Source: Collinsella sp.
GTDB taxonomy: Bacteria > Actinomycetota > Coriobacteriia > Coriobacteriales > Coriobacteriaceae
DNA: 64,000 nucleotides
Direction of reading: 5' to 3'
Assembly (NCBI GenBank): GCA_031294825.1
Contig: JAUMPM010000018.1
Coordinates: 124,001 to 188,000 of the forward strand
A model generated the notes under the pieces. It ran no database searches, was not told where the DNA came from, and was given only the letters and a program-made list of their open reading frames with translations. The position numbers and the translations under genes are program-made. Position 1 is the first letter of the stretch; every line of letters starts with the position of its first letter. This document shows, one piece after another, positions 25,828 through 34,891 of the stretch.

Positions 25828-26002
25828 TGTTCCGCCGTTCTACCGAACGGCGGAACGGCCGACGCTGCGCGAGCCGCATTCACACCAATCTGACGTTCAA
25901 CTTCAAGGGCGCGACCAGAAGGTCAGCGCCCTTTCGTTTCACGTCACCTTGGCGCAAATGCGGCTCGCTCGCTGACATTGCCGCAGCATCAGCGTTTACA
26001 TT
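25828..26002 (+). repeat. Family II nested palindrome, copy C
   Basis: It lies in the spacer 25670-26008, which has no gene. The order is: hairpin CCGCCGTTC-TACC-GAACGGCGG (25832-25853), CGACGCTGCGCG (25860-25871), a nested stem with outer arms CGAGCCGCATT/AATGCGGCTCG, then CGCTCGCTGACATTGCC (25966-25982). The tip is GGGCGC-GACC-AGAA-GGTC-A-GCGCCC, the same bulged design as copies A and B. The lower part reads GACGT-TC-AAC and GTT-TC-ACGTC, again a TC/TC loop. Copy B has the same parts in the same order on the other strand. Confidence 0.85.
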
Positions 26003-26008
26003 GTTGCG

Positions 26009-28198
26009 CTAGATTAATTTAGTACTCTCAAGCTTTTCGATGATCCAATCGTTGGCTTTGATGACCGGGCGGCGGAAGACGACGCCCAGGGCCAGCGACG
26101 GAATCAGATAGCTCGCCAGAATGCCCAGCTCAACCCAGTACTCCATATGGTAGGCGCCAGCCATGGCGGCATGCATGGCGTTGATGCCATGGGTAAACGG
26201 CAGGAACGGATATATCGCCTGGAACACAGGGCCGGTCATCTCGATGGGGAACGTACCGCCCGAACCGCCGACCTGCATGACCAGCAGCACAACGGCCAAA
26301 GCCTTGCCGATATCGCCAAACGACACCGTAAGCGTGTAGACGATATTGGAGAACACGAGACTCGCGACCCAGCCCGCCAGCACAAACTGCAGCGGGTTGT
26401 CGCACTGAATGCCAAAGAACAGGATGTCGCCCGCACACACGAGCGTTGCCTGCAGCAGAGCCAGACCGCCAAAGAACAGGTAGCGGCCCAGGTAGATCTC
26501 GTGCAGGCGCACGGGGATAAGCTCGTTGATAAGCTCATCGTCGACCGAGACCTTCATCATGGCTGCCAGTACGATCGAGCCGACCCATAGCGACAGAATC
26601 GTGTAGAACGGTGCCATGGCCGAACCGTAGTTGCGAATCGGATAGACCGGCTTGCGGTCGAGCGCGACGGGGCCGGAAAGCGACACGGCCAGACCCTCGG
26701 GATCATTGCCGATCATCGTCTTGATCGTAGCGAGGTCATCCGACATCAAGGCGCCGTCGAGCTCGTCCTTAAACGCGCCGATCTTGTCCGACGCCTCACC
26801 CAGCTGATCGGAAGCCTTGTTGACCAGCTTTGCAGCCTTGGAGAGGCCCTTTGCCAGCGAACCGGATGCGTCGGTCAGGCCGTCTACGGCGCTATCCAGA
26901 TCGCCCGAGATGCCATCGAGCGAGTCCAGGATGCCCGAAACCGTCTTCTTGAGCTCCTTGGCCTTAACCGAGAACGTGGAATCGTAATCGGATTTGGCGC
27001 CCGCGATGCCGGCCTTGGCATCGGCGATGGCCTGATCGACCTCGGCACGCGAGTTGTTGACCTCGGCCATGCTATCGGAGAGAGACTTCGCGGTGGCCGT
27101 CAAGTCCTTGGCGTTGTTGCGATACTCCACAGCAATCCTGCTCAGCGATGTTGCCACAGACTTGAGGCTGTCCTGGAGTTTTTCGTCAGTCACCTGATCG
27201 GCAAAGCTGCGGAGCTGGTCGGCCGTGGCGTCGATATCGTCGGCACGCGTGTTGAGCGCCGCCGCGGCATCGTTGAGCTGGGACACTGTAAGGTAGACAT
27301 GTTGATTCGCGGCATCAAATGCCTTCGCAAGCTCGGCGGACACGTTGTCAAACGAGCCCGCGCTTCCGTCAATCGCGGCATTGATGGCGTCGTTGGCGTC
27401 CTTCAGCGCTTCCTTGGAATCGCTAATACCGCTCTTGACATGCTCCATCAGCTGCTTCGTTGACTCATCGACCGTGCCCGTCTGCTTGAGCATGCCGCTC
27501 GCCGACGTCAGCGAATCGGACGTGGAGCTCAAAATGCCCGCCAGCGACGTTGCGCTGGCCTGAACGTCCTGCAGGTCCTGGACCGAATCGCCGAGCGTCG
27601 AGGACAGGTTGGCGATAAAGTTGCTGACCTGGTCGGTGCTCATGTAATCGAGCAGGCTGGACACCGTCTTAAGACCGATGCTCGTAATGGTCTCGGTAAA
27701 AGTTTTGTTAACCTGGCTCTGGACGGCGCTCGAACCCTTCTCGGTCACGATCTGCGCAATGGCGTTGGCCTTCTGATTCTCGTAGAACTCGATATCGGCA
27801 TGCTTCACGTCGGTCGAGAAAAGCGTCATCATGTCAGCGCTAAACGTTTTGGGGATAACGACGGCAGCATAGTACGCGCCCGACTTAACGCCCTCGATAG
27901 CCTTTTCGCGATTGTTGAGCACAACCCAATCGAAGCTCTCGTTGCCGCGTAGGGTGGCGGTCACGTTTTCGCCCACGTTAACCTCGACGGGGATCAAATC
28001 GCTCTCGTAACCCTCATCGGTGTTGACCACGGCGATCTTAAGATTGCCGGTGTTGCCGTACGGATCCCAGCTGCCGGCGATGTTAAACCACGCGTACAGA
28101 CACGGTACGATAATGAGGCCCATCACGACAACCAAGCCGATCACGGAGCGAGACACGTTTTGGACATCGCGCTTAAACAGATGCAGGATGTTCTTCAT
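26009..28198 (-). CDS. YhgE/Pip-family membrane protein (second of a pair)
   Basis: The 729-residue protein has an N-terminal helix at about 17-38 (SVIGLVVVMGLIIVPCLYAWFNI), an extracellular region of about 480 residues rich in coiled-coil heptads, and five or six membrane helices at the C-terminus with an ABC-2-like pattern. It carries the YhgE start signature FNIAGSWDPYGNTG. The family includes the lactococcal phage infection protein Pip and ESX/type VII-linked proteins; most have no known function. Its ATG directly abuts the stop of the upstream paralogue (TAAATG), so translation is coupled. Confidence 0.85.
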   Translation of the reverse strand: MKNILHLFKRDVQNVSRSVIGLVVVMGLIIVPCLYAWFNIAGSWDPYGNTGNLKIAVVNTDEGYESDLIPVEVNVGENVTATLRGNESFDWVVLNNREKAIEGVKSGAYYAAVVIPKTFSADMMTLFSTDVKHADIEFYENQKANAIAQIVTEKGSSAVQSQVNKTFTETITSIGLKTVSSLLDYMSTDQVSNFIANLSSTLGDSVQDLQDVQASATSLAGILSSTSDSLTSASGMLKQTGTVDESTKQLMEHVKSGISDSKEALKDANDAINAAIDGSAGSFDNVSAELAKAFDAANQHVYLTVSQLNDAAAALNTRADDIDATADQLRSFADQVTDEKLQDSLKSVATSLSRIAVEYRNNAKDLTATAKSLSDSMAEVNNSRAEVDQAIADAKAGIAGAKSDYDSTFSVKAKELKKTVSGILDSLDGISGDLDSAVDGLTDASGSLAKGLSKAAKLVNKASDQLGEASDKIGAFKDELDGALMSDDLATIKTMIGNDPEGLAVSLSGPVALDRKPVYPIRNYGSAMAPFYTILSLWVGSIVLAAMMKVSVDDELINELIPVRLHEIYLGRYLFFGGLALLQATLVCAGDILFFGIQCDNPLQFVLAGWVASLVFSNIVYTLTVSFGDIGKALAVVLLVMQVGGSGGTFPIEMTGPVFQAIYPFLPFTHGINAMHAAMAGAYHMEYWVELGILASYLIPSLALGVVFRRPVIKANDWIIEKLESTKLI

Positions 28199-30979
28199 TT
28201 ATGCCTCACCTCCTTTGGAGTGCTTGCCAAGCGCGGTGGTATCTCCATCATTTGTGGCTGTGCTGTCGCTGCCCTGAGATTTATGGTGCGAGCCGATATG
28301 CGGCAAGCGGCCCGTGGACTGATCGCCGCCCTTGGCACCACGCTCGCTGGCGTTGAGGCCAAACATGTGGCGGGCAGCAGGAATGGCGGCCGTGTGTTCG
28401 CGCATCTCGCGACGCAGGTCCTCATCCGAAAGCGCCGAGATGCGCATCTGGGTATTGAGGCTCGCTCGGATATATTCGATATTGATAAGCCAGCCGCAGA
28501 TGGCAATAACCGAGATGATCCAAATGACAAGCAGGATGATCTTGCCGTTATTGTCGATATCGAGAACCGTCGACAGGACAAAGAGCAGGACCTGAACGCC
28601 CACCACGGCGGCAAAACCGCCCTTGATGTAGTACGGGTAGCGATGTTCAAAGGCGACCGCATGATCGAGCAGTTCGCGACGGTACGAATCGGAATCGAGC
28701 ATGACACGCATGGCCGTACGCAGCGAGTAGCGCTGGCGCGGCAGGTCGTTGGACTCGCAAATCATCATACCGGTCGTGGAAAGCTGTTTATCAAAGAGCA
28801 GGTTAAGGTTGAGCAGCAGCGGACGTAGCTGCAGACCGATAAAGAGCGCCACAATCAAGAACACGCCCAGAATGCACAGGTTAAACAGGTAGTTGAACGA
28901 ATACATACCGCCGACCGTCTCACGCAGCAGATTGATGCCGTAGGTAAAGGGCAGCAGCGGGTGCAGCCATTGGAAGAAGCCGGGCATCATCTCGATGGGG
29001 TACATGCCCGACGAACCCGGGATCTGCACGATGACGAGAATGACGCCGATAGCCTTGCCGATATGCTTAAACGTGGTGGACAGCGCATAGATGATATTGA
29101 CGTAGGTGAACGAGATGGCGATGCCGCCCAGCACGAACAGCAACGGGTTGACGCACTGTACGCCAATAACCAGATCACCCACCATAACGATGATGGCCTG
29201 CAATGCGCCCAGGATCACCATGAGCAACCAGCGGCCAAAGTAGCCTTGGCGCGCCGTAAAGCTGCCAACACCTTCACGGTCGACCTCGAGCTTGTAAATG
29301 GCGATGAGCACATAGCCGCCCACCCAAAGCGCCAGATTGGTGTAGAAGGGAGCGATGCCCGAGCCAAAGCTCTTGACCGGATAGATTGACTTGGACGTCA
29401 ACTCAACCGGAGACGCCATGAAATCTGCCACGTCATTGACATCGACGCCCATCAGATCGGCCAGCTCGCCCATGGACTCGGAGGTCTGCAGCGCCGCGAT
29501 GTCATTGGCGGCGGTTGCAAGCTTGTCCTGGACCTTGGCAAGCGAGGAATCGGTCTGGGACAGCGTGGTCTTGGCCTGGCCGAGCGTAGCGCTAAGCTGC
29601 GCCAACGTGCCGCGCGCATTTGCAAGTGTAGGTGTCATACCCGAGACGATACCGGTCAGGTCGCCCGAAACGGCAGCAAAAGAGTCGAGCGCGCTCGAGG
29701 CCTTCGGCAGCGCGTTTTGGCCCAAGTCCGTCTGGGCTTGGCCAAGGCTGGTCGCACCGGTATGAATTGCGTTATTGATAGCGTCACTGGCACCCGAAAC
29801 AGCCGCTGCGTCATTCGCCATGGCGCTCGACTGCGCGGACAGACCGTCCTTGATGCTCTGAAGCTTTTCATTCTGCTCTCGAAGCAAATCGATGGTCGAT
29901 ACAATGCGCGCGTCAATTTCCTCGGAACCTGTCGACGTGTCATTGGCGAGAATCTCCAAGTGCCCGATAACGGCCTTATTGTGGTCGATCGTCGCTTGAA
30001 GAGACTCGAGCGAGTTGTCGATACGGGTGGTCGTAGATGTGACCGCGCCCGTCAGCTTGCCGATGGCAGCGTTCGCAGAGGCCGACGTCTTGGTGAGCGC
30101 AAGGCTGCCTTCCGAGAGCGCCTTGGAGAGCGAGGTGATGGAGTTGCCCGCCGTGGTGCGAGCTTCGCCCAGCAGGTCGTTACCCTGAGAGATCGCCTGC
30201 GTCACTGACGGTGCCTGACCCTGCAGGCCGGCAAGTGCCGCATCGGCCGAGGCAATGGCGCCACTCGTCTTATCGATGGCGGCATTCATATCGCCAATCG
30301 AATCGCGCTCCTCGCCCAAGGTGTCGGACGCCTCGGACACCGAACTTGCCAGCGAGTCCTGAGTCTGGGTTGCCTTGTCCTTTAAATCGACACCGGCATC
30401 CTTGGCGATACCGGCAACAGTCTTGCCTACCGTAGAGACAAATTCCGAGTTGATCTGCTCCTCGATGGTGTTTGCACCGGTATCGGTAACCTTGGGCGCA
30501 ATGGCGCTCTTCTTCTCATTGACGTAGTACGTGAGCTTGGGCTGATGGTAGTTGCCGTCGAGCATCGAAACCAGGTTATCCGAGAAGTTCTTGGGAATCA
30601 CGATAGCGGCATAGTACTCGCCGCTCTCGACGCCCTCCTTGGCATCGGCCGTCGAGTCGACGAACGTCCAGCCCAACTGATGATTCTCCTTGAGCTGGTC
30701 GACCACTTTGTCGCCAGCGTTGAGCTCACCCACCAATTCGTTTTGGGTGCCTCGATCGTTGTTGGCGATAGCAATCTTGATGCCTTGGGTGTTTCCATAC
30801 GGATCCCAGTTTGCCACGATGTTGTACCAGGCATACAGCGAGGGAATAACACACACGCCGAGGGTAACCACCAAGGCGACGGGGTTCACAAGCAGCCGCC
30901 TAATGTCGCGCTTGAATATCGCAAAGGAGACCTTTGCATCGGATAGTTTGCTGCCGAGGCTCACGCTTGGACCATCCAT
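28199..30979 (-). CDS. YhgE/Pip-family membrane protein (first of a pair)
   Basis: The protein has about 926 residues and the same plan as its neighbour: membrane helix at about 30-50 (VALVVTLGVCVIPSLYAWYNI), YNIVANWDPYGNTQG, a long coiled-coil ectodomain, then a C-terminal membrane block. It adds two more helices and a 90-residue cytoplasmic tail rich in His, Ser and Gly. The start is uncertain: ATG at 30979 follows CGACAGG too closely, and ATG at 31015 has no ribosome site. I prefer 30979 because codon use before it is not gene-like. The two paralogues probably form a complex. Confidence 0.82.
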   Translation of the reverse strand: MDGPSVSLGSKLSDAKVSFAIFKRDIRRLLVNPVALVVTLGVCVIPSLYAWYNIVANWDPYGNTQGIKIAIANNDRGTQNELVGELNAGDKVVDQLKENHQLGWTFVDSTADAKEGVESGEYYAAIVIPKNFSDNLVSMLDGNYHQPKLTYYVNEKKSAIAPKVTDTGANTIEEQINSEFVSTVGKTVAGIAKDAGVDLKDKATQTQDSLASSVSEASDTLGEERDSIGDMNAAIDKTSGAIASADAALAGLQGQAPSVTQAISQGNDLLGEARTTAGNSITSLSKALSEGSLALTKTSASANAAIGKLTGAVTSTTTRIDNSLESLQATIDHNKAVIGHLEILANDTSTGSEEIDARIVSTIDLLREQNEKLQSIKDGLSAQSSAMANDAAAVSGASDAINNAIHTGATSLGQAQTDLGQNALPKASSALDSFAAVSGDLTGIVSGMTPTLANARGTLAQLSATLGQAKTTLSQTDSSLAKVQDKLATAANDIAALQTSESMGELADLMGVDVNDVADFMASPVELTSKSIYPVKSFGSGIAPFYTNLALWVGGYVLIAIYKLEVDREGVGSFTARQGYFGRWLLMVILGALQAIIVMVGDLVIGVQCVNPLLFVLGGIAISFTYVNIIYALSTTFKHIGKAIGVILVIVQIPGSSGMYPIEMMPGFFQWLHPLLPFTYGINLLRETVGGMYSFNYLFNLCILGVFLIVALFIGLQLRPLLLNLNLLFDKQLSTTGMMICESNDLPRQRYSLRTAMRVMLDSDSYRRELLDHAVAFEHRYPYYIKGGFAAVVGVQVLLFVLSTVLDIDNNGKIILLVIWIISVIAICGWLINIEYIRASLNTQMRISALSDEDLRREMREHTAAIPAARHMFGLNASERGAKGGDQSTGRLPHIGSHHKSQGSDSTATNDGDTTALGKHSKGGEA

Positions 30980-31165
30980 CCTGTCGTTGAATCGAATCGT
31001 ACTATCGACAACCATTGTACGTAGGCGCTTTAGCGTCTCAGAGCACAATGGTATTGAGTTTTGCGGGTAGCAATATACTACGAAGATGAGTTAACGTACA
31101 GTTGTACAGTATCTTAAATTTCAGCAGGTCACAAAACCACAACCCGCACAAATTATCAATCCGAC

Positions 31166-31221
31166 TAGTCATTGGGGACGTTCTTAAACGACTAGTCAAA
31201 CAAAAACGTCCCCAATGACTA
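31166..31221. repeat. Perfect 17-bp inverted repeat with GGGGACGTT arms
   Basis: TAGTCATTGGGGACGTT (31166-31182) and its complement (31205-31221) enclose 22 bp holding another GACTAGTC. It sits in the 477-bp spacer 30980-31456, which has no gene and also carries family II copy B and the hairpin after htpG. The GGGGAC wording recurs in several spacers of the window. Confidence 0.8.
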
Positions 31222-31232
31222 CTTAGGACCAC

Positions 31233-31405
31233 GGTAACGTCGATGTTTTGGCAATGCCAGCGAGCGGGCGCCAGAGCGAACAAATTGGCATGAAAAGAGG
31301 ACGGCATAGACCTTCTGGTCATGCCGTCCTCTTTGAATGACAAGTTGTCGCTCTGGCGCCCGCGCAGCGTCGACTGGTCCGCCGTTCGTTAGAACGGCGG
31401 ACCTG
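31233..31405 (-). repeat. Family II nested palindrome, copy B
   Basis: Read on minus it has the same order as copy C: hairpin CCGCCGTTC-TAAC-GAACGGCGG (31379-31400), CGACGCTGCGCG (31361-31372), a nested stem with outer arms GCGGGCGCCAGAGCGA and complement, then CGCTCGCTGGCATTGCC (31250-31266). The tip is GGCAT-GACC-AGAA-GGTC-T-ATGCC. The outer and inner stems share almost no sequence with copy C, yet pairing, bulge, loop and flanks are kept. Confidence 0.85.
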
Positions 31406-31422
31406 AGGGCAGCGTCGAGCCG

Positions 31423-31448
31423 TTACGCGGTTTGGTAAAACCGCGTAA
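31423..31448. terminator. Hairpin just past the htpG stop codon
   Basis: TTACGCGGTTT (31423-31433) pairs perfectly with AAACCGCGTAA (31438-31448), 8 bp after the htpG stop. There is no T-run on the minus strand beyond it, so termination strength is doubtful. Confidence 0.5.
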
Positions 31449-31456
31449 ATACCTAA

Positions 31457-33481
31457 CTACATCAAGTTGCAAACAGCTGCTGCGAAGGCAACGGGGTCCT
31501 CGGGCAGAATGCCCTCGACCAGCAGGGCCTGGTCATAGAGCAAACCGGAGTACTGCTTGATCTTGTCGGCGTCGCCCGCCTTCTGAGCGGCGACGAGCTT
31601 GGAAAAGACCGGGTGCTTGGCGTTGAGCTCGAGCACGCGCTGGCTCTTGGGCATGCCGTCGGGCGCGCCCTCGGGTCCCTTCTGGAGCACCTTCTCCATC
31701 TCGAGCGAAAGTGGGCCCTCGGTGGTGATGCAAGCGGGGGCATCGGTCAGGCGCGCGGAGACGGCAACTTTCTCGACCTTGTCACCGAGTGCCTCCTTCA
31801 TAGCGCTAAAGAGGTCCTCGTTCTCCTTGGTGGCGTCCTCGGCCTCCTTCTTCTCGTCCTCGGTCGCCAGGTCAAGATCACCGGTCGCAACGTTCTTGAG
31901 CTCCAGATGACGATCCTCGACCTCGGGCTCGGCACCGTCGGCCACAGCCTTCTCGGCAGCCTCGCGGGCAGCATCGTCCTCGTAGATCTTGGGCATATCG
32001 GCGGCAACGTATTCACGCATAGCCTGGAACGTGAACTCATCCACATCCTGCGTCAGCAGCAGCACGTCATAGCCGCGGTCGAGCACGCCCTTCACCACGG
32101 GCATCTTAGCCAAGCGCTCACGCGAGTCGCCGGCGGCGTAGTAGATGGCCTTCTGATCCTCGGGCATGCCCTTGGCATACTCGGCCAGGGTAATCATCCT
32201 CTGTTCCTTGGCAGACCAGAACAGCAGCAGGTCGGCAAGCTCATCGGCCTTCATGCCATAGCTCGAGTAGATACCGTACTTAAGACCGCGGCCAAAGTTC
32301 TCAAAGAACTTCTCGTAGGCCTCACGGTCGTTGTCACGCATATCCTCGAGATCGGCGGTGATCTTCTTCTCGACACGCTTGGCAATGGCCTTGAGCTGAC
32401 GGTTCTGCTGCAGCGTCTCACGCGAGATGTTGAGCGACACGTCGGCGGAATCCACGACGCCGCGGACAAAGTTGTAGTAGTCGGGCAGCAGGTCGTCGCA
32501 CTTCTCCATGATCAGGACATTGGAGCTGTAGAGCGCCAGACCCTTCTCGTAATCCTTGCTGTACAGATCGAACGGCGCGCGGCCCGGCACAAACAGCAGG
32601 GCGTCGTACTCGAGCGTGCCCTCGGCGTGGAAGCTGATGGTGCGTGCCGGATCGTCAAAGTCGTGGAACGTGGACTTGTAGAACTCGTCGTAGTCCTTCT
32701 GCTCGACATCGGAGCTGCGCTTCTTCCAGATCGGTGTCATGGAGTTGACGGTTTCGAGCTCCTGGTAGTCCTCGTACTCGGGCTTGTAATCGTCGCCAGC
32801 ATCCTCGGGCTTGGGCTTCTGGCGGCTCTTGGACACCATCATCTGGATCGGGTAACGCACATAGTTGCTGTACTGCTGAATCAGGCTCTTGAGGCCCCAC
32901 TCGGTCAGGAAGCGATCGTAGGTCTCGGCCTCGCCGTCGGCATCGAGCTTCTCGTTCTCGCGCAGCGTCAGGATGACATCGGTACCGTGCTCGGCACGCT
33001 CGCCGTCCTCGATGGTGTAGCCCTCAAGACCGTCGGATTCCCACACATGGGCGACATCCTCGCCATAGGCGCGGCTGACGACCTTCACATGGCTGGCGAC
33101 CATAAAGGCCGAGTAGAAGCCCACGCCAAACTGGCCGATGATGTCGACATCCGAACCCTGCTGCTCGGCGTTCTCGGTCTTAAACTCCTCGGAGCCGGAA
33201 TGGGCGATGGTGCCCAGATTGCGCTCGAGCTCCTCGGCGGTCATGCCAATGCCGTTATCCGAAATCGTGATGGTGCGGGCGTCCTTATCAAAGGAGACGC
33301 GAATGGCCAGGTCGCCCTGGTCGATCTTAACGCTCGGGTCCTGCAGGCTCTTAAAGTTGAGCTTGTCGACGGCGTCGCTCGCGTTAGAGATAAGCTCGCG
33401 CAGGAAGATTTCCTTATTGGTGTAGATGGAGTTGATCATGAGGTCGAGCAGTTTTTTGCTCTCGGTCTTAAATTGACGCAT
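31457..33481 (-). CDS. htpG: Molecular chaperone HtpG (bacterial Hsp90)
   Basis: The 674-residue protein has the GHKL ATPase signatures ELISNASDAVDK, DNGIGM and GQFGVGFYSAF in the N-terminal domain, then the middle domain with FENFGRGLKYGIY and a C-terminal dimerisation region. It is somewhat longer than E. coli HtpG (624), with an acidic Glu/Asp-rich linker at about 505-560. It is an ATP-dependent folding chaperone of the cytosol. The ATG at 33481 has AAAGGAC upstream. No CIRCE element is seen, so HrcA control is not supported. Confidence 0.97.
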   Translation of the reverse strand: MRQFKTESKKLLDLMINSIYTNKEIFLRELISNASDAVDKLNFKSLQDPSVKIDQGDLAIRVSFDKDARTITISDNGIGMTAEELERNLGTIAHSGSEEFKTENAEQQGSDVDIIGQFGVGFYSAFMVASHVKVVSRAYGEDVAHVWESDGLEGYTIEDGERAEHGTDVILTLRENEKLDADGEAETYDRFLTEWGLKSLIQQYSNYVRYPIQMMVSKSRQKPKPEDAGDDYKPEYEDYQELETVNSMTPIWKKRSSDVEQKDYDEFYKSTFHDFDDPARTISFHAEGTLEYDALLFVPGRAPFDLYSKDYEKGLALYSSNVLIMEKCDDLLPDYYNFVRGVVDSADVSLNISRETLQQNRQLKAIAKRVEKKITADLEDMRDNDREAYEKFFENFGRGLKYGIYSSYGMKADELADLLLFWSAKEQRMITLAEYAKGMPEDQKAIYYAAGDSRERLAKMPVVKGVLDRGYDVLLLTQDVDEFTFQAMREYVAADMPKIYEDDAAREAAEKAVADGAEPEVEDRHLELKNVATGDLDLATEDEKKEAEDATKENEDLFSAMKEALGDKVEKVAVSARLTDAPACITTEGPLSLEMEKVLQKGPEGAPDGMPKSQRVLELNAKHPVFSKLVAAQKAGDADKIKQYSGLLYDQALLVEGILPEDPVAFAAAVCNLM

Positions 33482-33618
33482 GTGCAGTCCTTTCGCGCTA
33501 CCCCCGCCCGCAAAAACGGCCCGGTCGCCCGAGCCGCATCGCAGACCTGCTATGTTCAGACTTAGATTTTATAACCCATTAGCGCGCATATATACAGACG
33601 GAATCGAAAAACTGTATG

Positions 33619-33632
33619 TCAGAGCGCTCTGA
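33619..33632. promoter_or_regulatory. Perfect 14-bp palindrome upstream of htpG
   Basis: TCAGAGCGCTCTGA lies 138 bp upstream of the htpG start, in the spacer after the GNAT gene. It could be an operator; symmetry and position are the only evidence. Confidence 0.35.
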
Positions 33633-33683
33633 TGCGCCAATTGCCAAGGAGTGTCCCAAACTGCCGGCAGGAAAGGAACGTCC

Positions 33684-34184
33684 CTATCTGCCATCTACGC
33701 GCTTGGCCATCCAAGCATGGGGCTGGCCCTCGTCTTCGTAGTCCACCGGGGCAATCTGCGTGTAGCCCGCCTTGGCATAGAGCGGCAGCACGTATTCCTG
33801 AGCATGCAGCTTAATGAGCTTGGCGCCGGCATCACGCGCGCACGTATCACTGGCCTCGACAATCTTGCTCGCCAAACCGCGACGGCGCATGCTCGGCAGC
33901 ACGGCCACGCGCCCCATAATGTAGGTCTCCCCCGCCGCGACGCCTTCGTCCAAGTCGCACGCCGGCGACACCGGAGCCTCTGCGTCAGCCGCGCGCTCAA
34001 GCTCTTCGGGAAACACGCGCGAGCAACCGGCAAGCTCGCCGTCTACATAGAGCGTCACATGAATGCAGTTCGGATCCTCGTCGATGGCGTCGAACTCATT
34101 CTCGTAGCCCTGCTCGTCCATAAAAACGACGCGGCGCACCAACGCCGCGTCATCAAAGCATCCCGTCTTAAGTTGGATATCCAT
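33684..34184 (-). CDS. GNAT-family N-acetyltransferase (ElaA-like)
   Basis: The 166-residue GNAT-fold protein has the acetyl-CoA pyrophosphate loop in GRVAVLPSMRRRGLASKIVE (the R-x-x-G-x-A pattern) and the C-terminal LHAQEYVLPLYAKAGY typical of ElaA-like proteins. The substrate is unknown. The ATG at 34184 has AAAGGG 6 bp upstream. It is 39 bp downstream of cpsB on the same strand and could be part of that transcript. Confidence 0.85.
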   Translation of the reverse strand: MDIQLKTGCFDDAALVRRVVFMDEQGYENEFDAIDEDPNCIHVTLYVDGELAGCSRVFPEELERAADAEAPVSPACDLDEGVAAGETYIMGRVAVLPSMRRRGLASKIVEASDTCARDAGAKLIKLHAQEYVLPLYAKAGYTQIAPVDYEDEGQPHAWMAKRVDGR

Positions 34185-34223
34185 GGCTGCCCTTTCATTC
34201 AATGCGAACGTTAGGGACAGATA

Positions 34224-34874
34224 TTAGCGAAAATGAGCTCCGCGCACACTAAACTTCGCGCGAGCCTTCGCCAGGCAGTCGTAATGACCCACGTTATGGG
34301 CATCGCTCGCGATGAAGCTGTACAGGTTCTGATCGAACAGGCGCTGTGCCGGCTTTTTCTCGCGACCAAAGCGACCGCCGGCAATAAAGTCCGCCGAAGC
34401 CTGCAGCTTGCAGCCCATATCGACCAGGCGCTCCGCCACGCTTACATCCTTTTGAACCGCACGATAGCGCTCAGGATGAGCGATAATCACCTGGTAACCA
34501 CGGCACTGCAAATCGTAAATCGTGTTCTCGTACTCTCTAAACGCATACGCATCGGCATGCGTCGAAAGCTCGAGCAGAAACTCGTTGGTCCCATCGAAAT
34601 GCAAGTGCTCCGCGGCATCGATACCAAGCTCAACGAGCTTTCGATGGTTGACCTCGAAGCCCATCTGGAGCGGAAAACCGTCAGCGTTATCACGCAGCAG
34701 CTCAAAGGCATCCCACATCTTGTCGTAATCAAAATAGGGATCACGGCAGTGAGGAGTGCAAACGATTCTGGTTACACCGGCCCGCTTGGCAGCCTCGAGC
34801 ATCGCCAAGCTCTCATCGAGATCGGCGGCGCCGTCGTCTACACCCGGCAAGATATGGCAATGAATGTCACGCAT
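34224..34874 (-). CDS. CpsB/YwqE-type PHP protein-tyrosine phosphatase
   Basis: The 216-residue PHP-domain protein opens with DIHCHILPGVDDG and has metal-binding histidines in CTPHCRDPYF, IAHPERY and SDAHNVGH. CpsB-type phosphatases remove phosphate from the tyrosine tail of the CpsD kinase and control capsule or exopolysaccharide chain length. It is the third gene of cpsC-cpsD-cpsB, 17 bp after cpsD. Confidence 0.9.
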   Translation of the reverse strand: MRDIHCHILPGVDDGAADLDESLAMLEAAKRAGVTRIVCTPHCRDPYFDYDKMWDAFELLRDNADGFPLQMGFEVNHRKLVELGIDAAEHLHFDGTNEFLLELSTHADAYAFREYENTIYDLQCRGYQVIIAHPERYRAVQKDVSVAERLVDMGCKLQASADFIAGGRFGREKKPAQRLFDQNLYSFIASDAHNVGHYDCLAKARAKFSVRGAHFR

Positions 34875-34891
34875 AGGTCAGCCTTAATCAA

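Noticed and set aside
33482..33683. CIRCE/HrcA site for htpG
   Set aside because: No TTAGCACTC-N9-GAGTGCTAA pattern is present; only a TCAGAGCGCTCTGA palindrome of unknown meaning.
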